Part shown: positions 32,760-41,475 of the stretch, one piece after another
Numbering within the stretch: position 1 is the first letter of the stretch
Layout: every line of letters begins with the position of its first letter
Program-made: the position numbers and the translations under genes
DNA from: Clostridiales bacterium
GTDB lineage: Bacteria > Bacillota > Clostridia > Lachnospirales > Lachnospiraceae
NCBI GenBank assembly: GCA_019423835.1
Contig: JAHZAR010000004.1
Span: 1-64,000, forward strand
Reading direction: 5' to 3'
Length of the DNA stretch: 64,000 nucleotides
The notes under the pieces: model-generated
Database searches by the model: none
Told to the model about the DNA's origin: nothing
What the model saw: the letters and a program-made list of their open reading frames with translations, nothing else

Positions 32760-34634
32760 ATGCGATTTCTCGATTTATACATAAAGGGATTTGGAAAATT
32801 TCACGACACCTTCCTCTCCTTCGAGGACGGCCTTAACATCGTCTACGGAAAAAACGAGGCCGGAAAGTCCACCATTCACACCTTTATCCGCGGAATGCTC
32901 TTCGGCATCGAGCGCCAGAGGGGAAGGGCGGCGAAGAATGACCTCTACAGCAAGTATGAGCCGTGGGAGAACAGCTCCACCTACGAGGGGCAGCTGCGCC
33001 TTGAGTCTGACGGCGTTGTATACCGCTTTGAGAGGAGCTTTCAGAAAAACAAAAAGGGCTTTATCGTTATCAATGAGACAGCCGGGCGGGAGACGGAGCC
33101 CACGAAAGCCTTCATGGACGAGCTCCTCTGCGGTCTCAGTGAAACAGCCTACAACAACACCATCAGCATCGGCCAGTTAAAGAGCGCAACTGAGGACGGC
33201 ATGATCTCGGAGCTGAAAAACTACATTGCCAACATGAACACCTCCGGAAATATGGCCCTGAATATCACCAGAGCCACAGCCTACTTAAAGAACCAGAAAC
33301 GGCAGTTTGAGAGCCAGCTCATGCCGGAGGCCGCCAGAACCTATACCTCTCTTCTGGGAGAGATTAAAAATCTGGAACGGGAAATCTCTTCCCCTGAGTA
33401 TGAAAACCAGCTCCGGTCTTTTACCCGGGAACGCTCTGAACTAAAAACAGCCATTGAAAGGAAACAGGCGGAGCGGGATGAGCTTCTTTCCCGCATTGAA
33501 AAGGGCCGAAGCGCCCTGGCTGAATTTGAGTTTACGGACGCCCAGTCTGTCTCCTCCTATCTGGACCACGCCGAGGATATTTACAGACAGTACAGGGAGG
33601 CTGCTGTTGCAGCCGGGAAAAAATCTCTCCGGATTCTGGGAGGACTCTTTGCAGGGGCCGGCTTTCTCCTGCTTCTGGCTGCTGCCTACTTTTTTTACTG
33701 GGGCTTTGTGCCGGACAATACGATCCTTCCCTGGATGCCCCAGGAAATCGACGCCCTTCTGTCCGCCTCCGCCGTGTCCTGCGCAGCGGCTGTTTCCTTC
33801 TTTGCAGCCGTTATCCTGCGCCTGAAGATCCGGCAGGCCAGAAGGACGGCCTCCCTGTGCGCCTCCACCCTGACAGAGATTTTCAGGAGGCATCTGGGCG
33901 GCGGGACGGTCAGTGAGGACGCCATGGAAGCTCTCCGCTCCAGGATGGAGGAGTTTATGAGGCTCTGTGAGATGATTGTTCGCTCAGAGGAGACGGTGAG
34001 ACAGCAGAGAGATATGGTAGAGCAGCTGCAGGAACGCCAGAATGAATGCTCAGAGACCATTGAACGCCAGCAGAGAATCCAGTGGGAGCTGGAAAAGAAG
34101 CTGGAGCACCTGGCAGAGCTTAAGGATCAGGCTTCCGCCCTGCGCCAGATTATCGCTGAAAATGACAGAATCCGGGAAGAGATCGCGGCTATTGAGATGG
34201 CTCAGGATACCATGAAGGATCTGTCCATGTCCATCCGCGACTCCTTTGGGCTCTATCTCAATAAGACGGCCTCTGAGCTCATAAGCGGGATTACAGGAGG
34301 GCTCTACAGCAGCATGAGCATCGACGAGAACCTGAACGCCTTCCTCAACACAAAAAGGAAGCTGATCCCTCTTGAGCAGGTGAGCAGCGGAACGGCAGAC
34401 CAGATTTACCTGGCCCTCAGGCTGGCGGCTGCCAAGTTTATCCAGAACGGGCGGGCTGCCATGCCCCTGATCTTTGATGACAGCTTCGTTCTCTATGATG
34501 ACGACCGCCTTAAAACAGCCCTGAAATGGCTTACAAAAGCCTACAGCGGCCAGATTATCATATTTACCTGCCATAAGAGAGAGCTGGCAATCCTCGAGAG
34601 GGAGGGGATTGCCCACCATGTAGTGAAGATATAA
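32760..34634 (+). CDS. SbcC/YhaN-like AAA ATPase with central membrane hairpin
   Basis: A 624-residue SMC/Rad50-type ATPase. The Walker A half is GLNIVYGKNEAGKSTIHTFIRGMLFG (about 24-49). The C-terminal half has the signature LEQVSSGTADQIYLALRLA and Walker B AMPLIFDDSFVLYDDDRL. The arms are coiled coils (about 190-275 and 390-490). Instead of a zinc hook, the middle carries two hydrophobic helices (about 288-310 and 332-355), predicting a membrane-inserted apex. It is shorter than Bacillus YhaN (about 960). It pairs with the SbcD-like nuclease 11 bp upstream, so a DNA-end processing complex at the membrane is inferred. Confidence 0.85.
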   Translation: MRFLDLYIKGFGKFHDTFLSFEDGLNIVYGKNEAGKSTIHTFIRGMLFGIERQRGRAAKNDLYSKYEPWENSSTYEGQLRLESDGVVYRFERSFQKNKKGFIVINETAGRETEPTKAFMDELLCGLSETAYNNTISIGQLKSATEDGMISELKNYIANMNTSGNMALNITRATAYLKNQKRQFESQLMPEAARTYTSLLGEIKNLEREISSPEYENQLRSFTRERSELKTAIERKQAERDELLSRIEKGRSALAEFEFTDAQSVSSYLDHAEDIYRQYREAAVAAGKKSLRILGGLFAGAGFLLLLAAAYFFYWGFVPDNTILPWMPQEIDALLSASAVSCAAAVSFFAAVILRLKIRQARRTASLCASTLTEIFRRHLGGGTVSEDAMEALRSRMEEFMRLCEMIVRSEETVRQQRDMVEQLQERQNECSETIERQQRIQWELEKKLEHLAELKDQASALRQIIAENDRIREEIAAIEMAQDTMKDLSMSIRDSFGLYLNKTASELISGITGGLYSSMSIDENLNAFLNTKRKLIPLEQVSSGTADQIYLALRLAAAKFIQNGRAAMPLIFDDSFVLYDDDRLKTALKWLTKAYSGQIIIFTCHKRELAILEREGIAHHVVKI

Positions 34635-34635
34635 A

Positions 34636-34681
34636 ATATGCCCTGCCAGACATTCGTCCTTTCTGGCAGGGCATATATTTT
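34636..34681. terminator. Terminator after the SbcC-like gene
   Basis: A perfect 14-bp stem, ATATGCCCTGCCAG with CTGGCAGGGCATAT, followed by ATTTTT on the plus strand. It lies between convergent genes. Confidence 0.9.
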
Positions 34682-34735
34682 TGGAATATTCCTGTCTGTT
34701 CACAGCCCTCTGGGGCGTTTGTCCGTCTCCCTGAG

Positions 34736-36037
34736 CTATCTGCGCTCCCCCTGGGGCATCTCCTCATGCTCCTTGAACATATAGGCTCCGGATCTGTATT
34801 TTCCCATCTCCTCATATACATTCGAGAAACCTTCTCCCACCGGAATCGTGTGGCTGACTCCGCTGCGGTAGGCCAGCTTCAGAAATACAGGCGTCACAAT
34901 GGTAGTGATAATGACCACAAGCACCACAGGCCCTAAAAATGCGCTTCCCAGCAGGCCCAGAGTCTCGCCCTTGCTGGCCACAATCAGGGCAACCTCTCCC
35001 CTCGAGATCATTCCGACTCCGATCCTGACGCACTCCTCACTGGTGTAGCCGCAGAGCCTGGCGCCGATTCCGCAGCCGATCACCTTTGTCAGAATGGCCA
35101 CCAGCACCAGCCCTGCCGAAAATAGAACAACCGTGGAGCTCATAGCCGGCAAAGATACCTTCAGCCCGATACTGGCAAAAAAGATCGGCGAAAGGTAGGC
35201 ATAGGACAGTACATCAAACTTGGAGGCCAGGAATTTCGTTCTCTGCGTACTGGAGATGACAACCCCGGCGATGAAGGCGCCCGTAATGTCTGCTACTCCG
35301 AAAAAGGTTTCTGCAGTATAGGACATAAGCAGACAGAATACAAAGGCAATCAGTACATGGCGGTGGAGGCCCCTCTCTGCATGCATGATCCAGTTGACAT
35401 AAAATTTATGAAACAGGATTCCTACTATCAGAGCAAAGACGAAAAACGCAGCTATCTTAAGCAGTATGACGCTGAGATGGACGCTGGAATCCGCCACACT
35501 TGTAATGATGGTAAGGGCGATGATGCCCAGCACGTCATCGATGATCGCAGCTCCCAGAATGGCATTTCCCGAACGGGTTTTCAGCTTTCCCAGTTCCTTC
35601 AGAGTTTCTACGGTAATGCTCACGGAGGTTGCCGTCAGGATGACTCCGATAAACATATTCTGTAAAAACGGGCTCCCGCCCGCATCCGATTCAATCATGC
35701 CGGGACGGTTAAAGAGCATGGCAACGGCATATCCGCCCAACAGCGGCACAATCACCCCGATCAGGGCAATAATAAACGATGCCCGACCGCTTTTTTTCAG
35801 TTCTTCCAGGTCTGTTTCCATACCGGCGCAGAACATAAGAACAATGACGCCTATCTCCGCCGTCTTTTTCACGAAATCCGTTTCCTGAACCAGTCCGAAC
35901 ATAGCCGGCCCGAGAATGAGTCCTGCCAGCAGGGCTCCCACTACCTGCGGCATCTGGAATTTTCTTGTCGCAAGCCCTAACAGTTTTGTGCTGAGCAGAA
36001 TGGCTGCTATATCGCACAGGTATTGGTATTCCCCCAT
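34736..36037 (-). CDS. CPA2-family cation:proton antiporter
   Basis: A 433-residue monovalent cation/proton antiporter of the CPA2 (KefB/NapA/GerN-like) group, with about 12-13 hydrophobic helices. Typical stretches are QVVGALLAGLILGPAMFGLV, LMFCAGMETDLEELKKSG, ILTATSVSITVETLKELGKLKTRSGNAILGAAIIDDVLGII (the ion-binding acidic pair) and FFASIGLKVSL. There is no TrkA-N nucleotide-binding domain at the C-terminus, only a short soluble tail. ATG 36037 is preferred to GTG 36043 on Shine-Dalgarno spacing. Substrate (Na+ or K+) cannot be told. Confidence 0.9.
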   Translation of the reverse strand: MGEYQYLCDIAAILLSTKLLGLATRKFQMPQVVGALLAGLILGPAMFGLVQETDFVKKTAEIGVIVLMFCAGMETDLEELKKSGRASFIIALIGVIVPLLGGYAVAMLFNRPGMIESDAGGSPFLQNMFIGVILTATSVSITVETLKELGKLKTRSGNAILGAAIIDDVLGIIALTIITSVADSSVHLSVILLKIAAFFVFALIVGILFHKFYVNWIMHAERGLHRHVLIAFVFCLLMSYTAETFFGVADITGAFIAGVVISSTQRTKFLASKFDVLSYAYLSPIFFASIGLKVSLPAMSSTVVLFSAGLVLVAILTKVIGCGIGARLCGYTSEECVRIGVGMISRGEVALIVASKGETLGLLGSAFLGPVVLVVIITTIVTPVFLKLAYRSGVSHTIPVGEGFSNVYEEMGKYRSGAYMFKEHEEMPQGERR

Positions 36038-36188
36038 CTCCACACACCCCTTTTATATATTTTGTCTAAAAACACCCCTTTTTTCTCCCGATTTTAGTAT
36101 GTATTTATGAATTTTTTATGAACATTGGCAGACCTTTGTATTAAAATTATGCTAAGATCTGAGCCTTTGCCTCTAAAAGAATCCGATC

Positions 36189-37241
36189 TTATTCCCCGGT
36201 CACCACCCACTTGATACAGCCGTCTTTTTTATTTTCAAATATCTCATACCCTTCTAAGATTTCGTCCAGAGTGCCTCTGTGGGTGATCAGGAAATCTGTT
36301 TTCAGCCTGCCCTCTTTTAAAAGCTCCAGAAGCTGCGGACAGCGGCAGGCATCCACCCCTCCTGTCTTAAAGATCAGATTTTTTCCATACATCCGGGTCA
36401 GCGGCAGCACCGGATCGGTCTCATACATTGCCACCAGGGCCACGATGGCATTGGGGCGGGCCAGCTGCCAGGCCAGTTCAAAGGACTGTTCATTCCCCGC
36501 CGCCTCAATGACAGAGTCGGCGCCTCTCCCCTCTGTCAGACGTTTCACGGCCTCCGCCGCAGCTCTTCCCGTCTCCTTCAGATACATGTGGGCCAGCTCA
36601 TTTTCCCTGGCCACACGGAGCCTGTAGGTATTGGGGTCAATGAGAATCACCTGACCGGCCCCCATCAGACGGGCTGACTGGGCGGCACACATTCCCACAG
36701 GGCCTGCACCTATCACTGCCGTTGTATCCCCCGGCTTAATCTGGCACAGCTCTGCTCCCCAGTAGCCGCTGGACAGAATGTCTCCCGTAAAGAGCGCCTG
36801 CTCCTCCGTCAGCCCGTCAGGAATCCGGTAAAGACTCGTGTCAGCCAGGGGAACGCGGACATATTCTGCCTGGCATCCGTCTATGGTGCATCCCAAAAGC
36901 CACCCCCCATGGAGGCAGTTGTTGACGTATCCCCGCCGGCAGTACCAGCAGTCCCCGCAGATGGTTTCACAGTTGGCGGCAACCCTGTCTCCGGTTTTCA
37001 GCTCCTTAACACCTGTTCCGGTTTCCACAATCTCCCCGGCAAACTCATGTCCCAGAATCACTCCCTCCCGGGCTCTTGGAACCGCTCCGTTTCGGATGTG
37101 GAGATCGCTGGTACAGATGGTGGAGCGCGTCACCTTTACGATCGCATCCCCGGGTTCCTGAAGCGTCGGCACCGGCCGTCTCGTAAGGCACAGTTCACCC
37201 GGACGCTTAAAAACCAGTGCTTTCATCGTGTTGTTCTCCAT
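36189..37241 (-). CDS. Zinc-dependent alcohol/polyol dehydrogenase (MDR family)
   Basis: A 350-residue medium-chain dehydrogenase/reductase using NAD(P)+. The catalytic zinc ligands are STICTSDLHI (Cys about 43) and GHEFAGEIVE (His-Glu about 68). The structural zinc lobe CETICGDCWYCRRGYVNNC has all four cysteines. The Rossmann motif is AVIGAGPVGMCAAQSARLMGA, with an acidic residue after strand 2 (ILIDPNTYR), suggesting NAD+. It resembles sorbitol/threonine/2,3-butanediol-type dehydrogenases; the substrate is unknown. GGGGGAA precedes the ATG. It stands alone between the antiporter and prs. Confidence 0.9.
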   Translation of the reverse strand: MENNTMKALVFKRPGELCLTRRPVPTLQEPGDAIVKVTRSTICTSDLHIRNGAVPRAREGVILGHEFAGEIVETGTGVKELKTGDRVAANCETICGDCWYCRRGYVNNCLHGGWLLGCTIDGCQAEYVRVPLADTSLYRIPDGLTEEQALFTGDILSSGYWGAELCQIKPGDTTAVIGAGPVGMCAAQSARLMGAGQVILIDPNTYRLRVARENELAHMYLKETGRAAAEAVKRLTEGRGADSVIEAAGNEQSFELAWQLARPNAIVALVAMYETDPVLPLTRMYGKNLIFKTGGVDACRCPQLLELLKEGRLKTDFLITHRGTLDEILEGYEIFENKKDGCIKWVVTGE

Positions 37242-37322
37242 ATAGGCTTCCCCCTTCCATATTCTCCTGTCTGACAGGCTCTTCTTTCACGGGAAATCAC
37301 AGGTTTTCCTGTGCACCGGCCG

Positions 37323-37360
37323 CAAAAAGGAGGCAGCCCTTCAAAAGCGGCAGCCTCCTT
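37323..37360 (-). terminator. prs terminator
   Basis: On the minus strand AAGGAGGC pairs with GCCTCCTT, with additional inner pairing, followed by TTTTTGCG. It lies about 110 bp past the prs stop codon. Confidence 0.75.
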
Positions 37361-37470
37361 CCTGTTCTCTGTCCTGTCTGATCTTTTCTGTTCTTTATTG
37401 ATGTGTTATGGGAGTTATGATACAGTCTGGCCCGGAGAACCCCCTGGCTCAGCTCTCCCATATCTGCCGG

Positions 37471-38652
37471 CTATTCCCGGATGCCTGCCTTGTATTTGCT
37501 GATCAGGCGGTTAATTCTCCCCGTGGGGTTCAAAAGCTCGCTTAAGGAGGCATCGTGGTTCAGATTGTCGATGATCAGCGCAATGTACTTGCTCATATCC
37601 ACATCGATATAGTATGGCCTGGACAGCAGATCTGCCGACTGATAAACCAGGTTTGTAGTCAGCACACGGTCAATGAGGCCATTCTCATAGTATTCGTCGA
37701 ATTTCTGAAGGCCGTTTGTGAAGAGTCCGAAGGTAGCGCACACAAATACCTTTCTCGCCTTCCTTCTCTTCAACTCCTTGGCCACATCCAGCATGCTCTC
37801 ACCGGAGGAGATCATGTCGTCCACAATGATCACATCCTTGCCCTCAACGCTGCTTCCCAGGAACTCGTGAGCGACAATCGGATTTCTGCCGTTCACGATC
37901 TTGGTGTAGTCGCGGCGCTTGTAGAACATGCCCATATCCAGTCCCAGAACATTGGCGAAATAGACTGCACGGCGCATTCCGCCCTCGTCGGGGCTGATTA
38001 CCATCATATGTTCGTTGTCAATCTCAAGCTCCTTCTCATGCTTTAAAAGGTACTTGATAAACTGGTAAATCGGCTGTACGGTTTCAAATCCCTTTAAGGG
38101 GATCGCATTCTGAACCCTCGGATCGTGGGCGTCAAAGGTGATAATGTTCTCCACACCCATTTTCACCAGCTCCTGAAGGGCCAGGGCACAGTCTAAGGAT
38201 TCGCGGCCGGTGCGCTTGTGCTGGCGGCTCTCATAGAGGAACGGCATAATGACGTTGATTCTTCTGGCCTTACCGCCCACAGCGGCAATCACGCGCTTTA
38301 AGTCCTGAAAATGGTCGTCCGGCGACATGTGATTCACCTTTCCGCTCAGGGAGTAGGTAAGGCTGTGATTGCACACATCCACCATGAGATAGAGATCATC
38401 CCCGCGGACGGATTCATTTAAGGTTCCCTTGCCCTCGCCGGAGCCAAAGCGCGGTGTTCCTGCATCAATCATGTAGGAATCCTTCTGGTAGCCGGCGAAC
38501 GCGATCGTGGTCTTGTGCTCGCTCTCCCGCTCTCTTCTCCAGTCAACCAGATACCGGTCAACCTTCTCGCCCAGGGTCCTGCAGCTCTTAAGCGGAATTA
38601 ATCCCAGAGGCCCTACGGGGATCGTTTCAATGATTTTCTCTTCGTACAGCAT
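37471..38652 (-). CDS. prs: Ribose-phosphate pyrophosphokinase, long form
   Basis: A 393-residue PRPP synthetase (ribose 5-phosphate + ATP to PRPP), feeding purine, pyrimidine, His and Trp pathways. The typical enzyme has about 315 residues; this version has an N-terminal extension and insertions, as I recall for Lachnospiraceae. Conserved motifs are NVIMPFLYESRQHKR (flexible loop region), FDAHDPRVQNAIPL, ISPDEGGMRRA and the PRPP loop VIIVDDMISSGESML. GGAGG precedes the ATG. A promoter lies at 38760-38789, and the leader contains a stable hairpin (CTGCGGC/GCCGCAG). Confidence 0.93.
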   Translation of the reverse strand: MLYEEKIIETIPVGPLGLIPLKSCRTLGEKVDRYLVDWRRERESEHKTTIAFAGYQKDSYMIDAGTPRFGSGEGKGTLNESVRGDDLYLMVDVCNHSLTYSLSGKVNHMSPDDHFQDLKRVIAAVGGKARRINVIMPFLYESRQHKRTGRESLDCALALQELVKMGVENIITFDAHDPRVQNAIPLKGFETVQPIYQFIKYLLKHEKELEIDNEHMMVISPDEGGMRRAVYFANVLGLDMGMFYKRRDYTKIVNGRNPIVAHEFLGSSVEGKDVIIVDDMISSGESMLDVAKELKRRKARKVFVCATFGLFTNGLQKFDEYYENGLIDRVLTTNLVYQSADLLSRPYYIDVDMSKYIALIIDNLNHDASLSELLNPTGRINRLISKYKAGIRE

Positions 38653-38759
38653 GTTTTTCCTCCAAATCTGTCATCACTCTCTGCGGCAGAGGCCGCAGCT
38701 GCTGTCAGACAGTCAATAAGATTATGAAATAAAGGTAAAAAGAATGTAAATCCTTATTC

Positions 38760-38789
38760 TTTATATCATTATTACGCATATCAAGTCAA
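38760..38789 (-). promoter_or_regulatory. prs promoter
   Basis: Minus strand: TTGACT (38784-38789), 18-bp spacer, TATAAA (38760-38765). It yields an approximately 100-nt leader with a 7-bp hairpin near 38,683-38,700. Confidence 0.6.
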
Positions 38790-38859
38790 CCCTGGAGTAC
38801 ATCAAAATCGCGAAGTCCCCAGTCCTTCTCTCACAGGCTCATCCCGGCGCCCACAGCCC

Positions 38860-39861
38860 CTACTGTCTTCTGGCCTGCATGAGCTTTTTCCTGATCCGTA
38901 TGTCCTCCCCGTAAAGCGGAATCACCGTGTACTGGCTCACAATCCTCGACATGACCCGGTCTGTGAACTCGTCGCGCATCTCATTGACCGGAAGATTGGT
39001 GGAAATGATGGTTCCCTTTCTGCGGTTCAGCCGCTCATTGATACAGTAGAAGAGCTGGGAGGTGGTGAAGGTGTTTACCAGCTCCGTCCCCAGATCGTCG
39101 ATGATCAGGAGGTCGCAGTCCAGCAGATAGCGGGAGCGATCTCTGTCCTCCTCTGTGGAATCGTAGTCAAACCTTTCCTTTGAAAAGATCTCATACATGT
39201 CCACAGCCGGCAGATAGACAACGGAATAGCTCCGATCGAGAAGCTCCTTCGCAATGCAGTTGCTGAGAAAAGTTTTTCCAAGCCCTGTCTTTCCGGTAAA
39301 CAGAAGGTTATCTTTGTGCTCCCCAAAGTGCTCCACATAGGAACGGCACAGGGCCACCACCTGGCGCATGTACTCCCTGGCCGTCTTGTTGCTGCGCCCG
39401 TCCACCTTCGTGTCGTCAAAGTATTCGTAGGAAAAGGTATCGAAATTCTCTCTGCTCAGGATTTCCCTGATATTGGACTGATCGTACAGGAGGCTGATCT
39501 CCCGCTTCTTGAAGCAGTGGCACTTTTTTCCGTCCCTGTAGCCTGTGTCGCGGCAGTCGGGGCAGTCATAGTGAAGCTCCAGGTAATCAGCAGGATAGCC
39601 ATAGGCGGACAGCAGAACCTCTCTCTCCTCACACAGGTCTGCAATACGCCGTTTCAGCCCCTTAGCCGCCCTGTCATCTCCTGCCAGAAGCTGTCTCGCA
39701 CTCTTGACGGCAGAGGCCGCGATCTCCTCATTGATCTCCTTTACGGCAGGAATTTTTTCATAAACCTCCTCCCGGCGCTTATCCAGCTCCCTCTTCTGTC
39801 TGAGCTGTGCCTGGTTGTAAATACGCATGATGGAATCGTACTGGGAATTGCTCAGTGCCAT
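38860..39861 (-). CDS. dnaI: Primosomal helicase loader (DnaI/DnaC-like ATPase)
   Basis: A 333-residue AAA+ ATPase that loads the replicative helicase. The N-terminal domain is helical and contains a four-cysteine zinc motif (CPDCRDTGYRDGKKCHC, about 115-131), as in DnaI. The ATPase core has Walker A LLFTGKTGLGKTFLSNC (about 195-211), Walker B LLIIDDLGTE (about 262-271), sensor TIISTNLPVNEM and the RIxSR arginine finger RVMSRIVSQY. AGGA precedes the ATG. It follows the DnaD-like gene by 56 bp, the standard clostridial dnaD-dnaI pair. Confidence 0.93.
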   Translation of the reverse strand: MALSNSQYDSIMRIYNQAQLRQKRELDKRREEVYEKIPAVKEINEEIAASAVKSARQLLAGDDRAAKGLKRRIADLCEEREVLLSAYGYPADYLELHYDCPDCRDTGYRDGKKCHCFKKREISLLYDQSNIREILSRENFDTFSYEYFDDTKVDGRSNKTAREYMRQVVALCRSYVEHFGEHKDNLLFTGKTGLGKTFLSNCIAKELLDRSYSVVYLPAVDMYEIFSKERFDYDSTEEDRDRSRYLLDCDLLIIDDLGTELVNTFTTSQLFYCINERLNRRKGTIISTNLPVNEMRDEFTDRVMSRIVSQYTVIPLYGEDIRIRKKLMQARRQ

Positions 39862-39917
39862 GGTTTCCTCCTGTATTCTGTCAATCGTTCTCTGAGTGCC
39901 CTCGCTGCAGAGCCTTT

Positions 39918-41138
39918 CTATTTATCCGGGAATCCCTGGGAGGCCCCGGTATTCTCTGCGCCGAAGGCCTCCTGCCGGACGCTCTGCCCCTCCCTCCCGC
40001 TGTCCGGAGCCCCGGTATTGATCATATTCCAGATCATTTCATCATAATCATAGCCGTGCTCCTCCAGGTTGTGAAAACGGTTGGCGCTCTTTCTGGCGCT
40101 CTGGCGTTTTGAGCCGGACATTCCTGCCTGTCTGCCCGAAGCTCCCGCTCCCCCGGCTCCTGTCCGCAGGGAGGCAGACTGGCCTGACTCTCTGGCCCTT
40201 CTCGCCTCCTCCTTTCTCATCCGCGTCACTTCTTCCACATCCCTCATGGTGCGCACGCCGGCCCGGTTCCATTCAGTCAGGATGCTGTCCGTATACTGGA
40301 AACTGGGCTTATGAATGGCAGCCATTGTCCGGTTGCAGGCTTCCACTACAATCTCCCTGGTAAAGCCGTAGGTTCCAAACCACTTGTCCATCAGGTCAAT
40401 CTCGCCATTGGCAGGATTCCGGCCTGACAGTCCGAAAGCCTTCATCACGGCAAAAATATCCTTCTTGTAGCCCATGGACTGGGATTTGGCCTCCTCCGCC
40501 GTCTTAAAGCCCCTCTCATGCCAGCTCAGTCCCACCTTCTCTATGTAGCGGATGCTGGTATGTCCATTCTGTGCGCAGGACTCTATCAGATACTCCAGAA
40601 GCTCCGTGGGCATATGGAGGTTCCCGTAGAGGTTGGCCAGCACATCGCAGTCTGTAGGGGTAAAGGTCCTGTTCAGGTACTTTTGGGCAATGTACAAAAG
40701 CTGGGAAAACTCCTCATCCCCTGACAGTCTGCAGAGAATATCTCCCGTTTTAGGGCTGCTGCCCTCCATCCGGCCGGCCCCCTGGGAAGGCCGTGTCTGA
40801 CCGGAGACAGAAGTATCCTGTCCAAAGGAAGAGGAGAGTCCTCCGGAAGGCGCCGGGGACTGCCGGGCGGGAGCAGACGGACGGGCGGGCGCCGGCACGT
40901 CTGTAAGCGCAAGGACTCCCACCCTCTCCCAGTAGACAAGGGCGCGGCGCACATCTGCCTCCGTATGGTTCAGTGCATCCGCAATCCCGGACACATCATC
41001 TGCAGTGCCTCCGTGTCTGAGAATATAGAGGTATACCTTCACATACTCGCCGTTAGCCTCTGCCATGTATCTGTCTATAAATTCATTGGGGATGACCGTC
41101 ACCTCATGGGCAAGACGGTTCTGTATGAACTGTCCCAT
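39918..41138 (-). CDS. DnaD-domain primosome protein
   Basis: A 406-residue replication initiation protein of the DnaD/DnaB(Bsu) type, which remodels origin DNA and recruits the helicase loader. The N-terminal winged-helix DDBH1-like domain is TVIPNEFIDRYMAEANGEYVKVYLYILRHGG. The DDBH2/DnaD domain lies around residues 195-330, with RTFTPTDCDVLANLYGNLHMPTELLEYLIESCAQNGH and YTDSILTEWNRAGVRTMRDVEEV. The C-terminal tail is basic and low-complexity. I chose the ATG at 41138 (MGQFIQNRLAHEV) because it has AGGTGAA upstream and begins the conserved domain; 46 further codons are open. Immediately upstream is a DnaA-box cluster. Confidence 0.9.
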   Translation of the reverse strand: MGQFIQNRLAHEVTVIPNEFIDRYMAEANGEYVKVYLYILRHGGTADDVSGIADALNHTEADVRRALVYWERVGVLALTDVPAPARPSAPARQSPAPSGGLSSSFGQDTSVSGQTRPSQGAGRMEGSSPKTGDILCRLSGDEEFSQLLYIAQKYLNRTFTPTDCDVLANLYGNLHMPTELLEYLIESCAQNGHTSIRYIEKVGLSWHERGFKTAEEAKSQSMGYKKDIFAVMKAFGLSGRNPANGEIDLMDKWFGTYGFTREIVVEACNRTMAAIHKPSFQYTDSILTEWNRAGVRTMRDVEEVTRMRKEEARRARESGQSASLRTGAGGAGASGRQAGMSGSKRQSARKSANRFHNLEEHGYDYDEMIWNMINTGAPDSGREGQSVRQEAFGAENTGASQGFPDK

Positions 41139-41223
41139 CTGCTTCACCTTTCTGTCTGCCGTTTTTTCCTGCCTTTTTCCCCGGAACAGCCAGTCCATCT
41201 GCAGACGGATGGTTCCGGGGCAC

Positions 41224-41475
41224 TTATCCACTGGAATCATCATAACACAGGTTCTGTCAAAAGAAAACACTTCCACTTATCCCCAGAATATCGTGTGGAT
41301 ATTGTGGATAATGTGGACAAATTTATTTTTCTACTGTGCCAATCCTGTCTGTTCCTGTCGAAACTCTTGAATTTTCAATGTTTTTCATACAATAGAAACT
41401 TTTATTATGTAAATCCAGCAATCCACAGTGCTCCTTTACATAAAATGTTGAAAACTTTGTGGATAATGTGGATAA
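41224..41475. promoter_or_regulatory. DnaA-box cluster upstream of dnaD-dnaI
   Basis: Matches to the DnaA box TTATCCACA (reverse TGTGGATAA): perfect at 41303-41311, 41458-41466 and 41467-41475; 8 of 9 at 41224-41232, 41277-41285, 41294-41302 and 41312-41320; and 7 of 9 at 41419-41427. Three abut head to tail at 41294-41320 and two at 41458-41475. The sequence between is AT-rich. It may be a DnaA-controlled dnaD promoter region, a DnaA titration site, or an origin-like element. No other gene is visible in 41139-41475. Confidence 0.8.
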
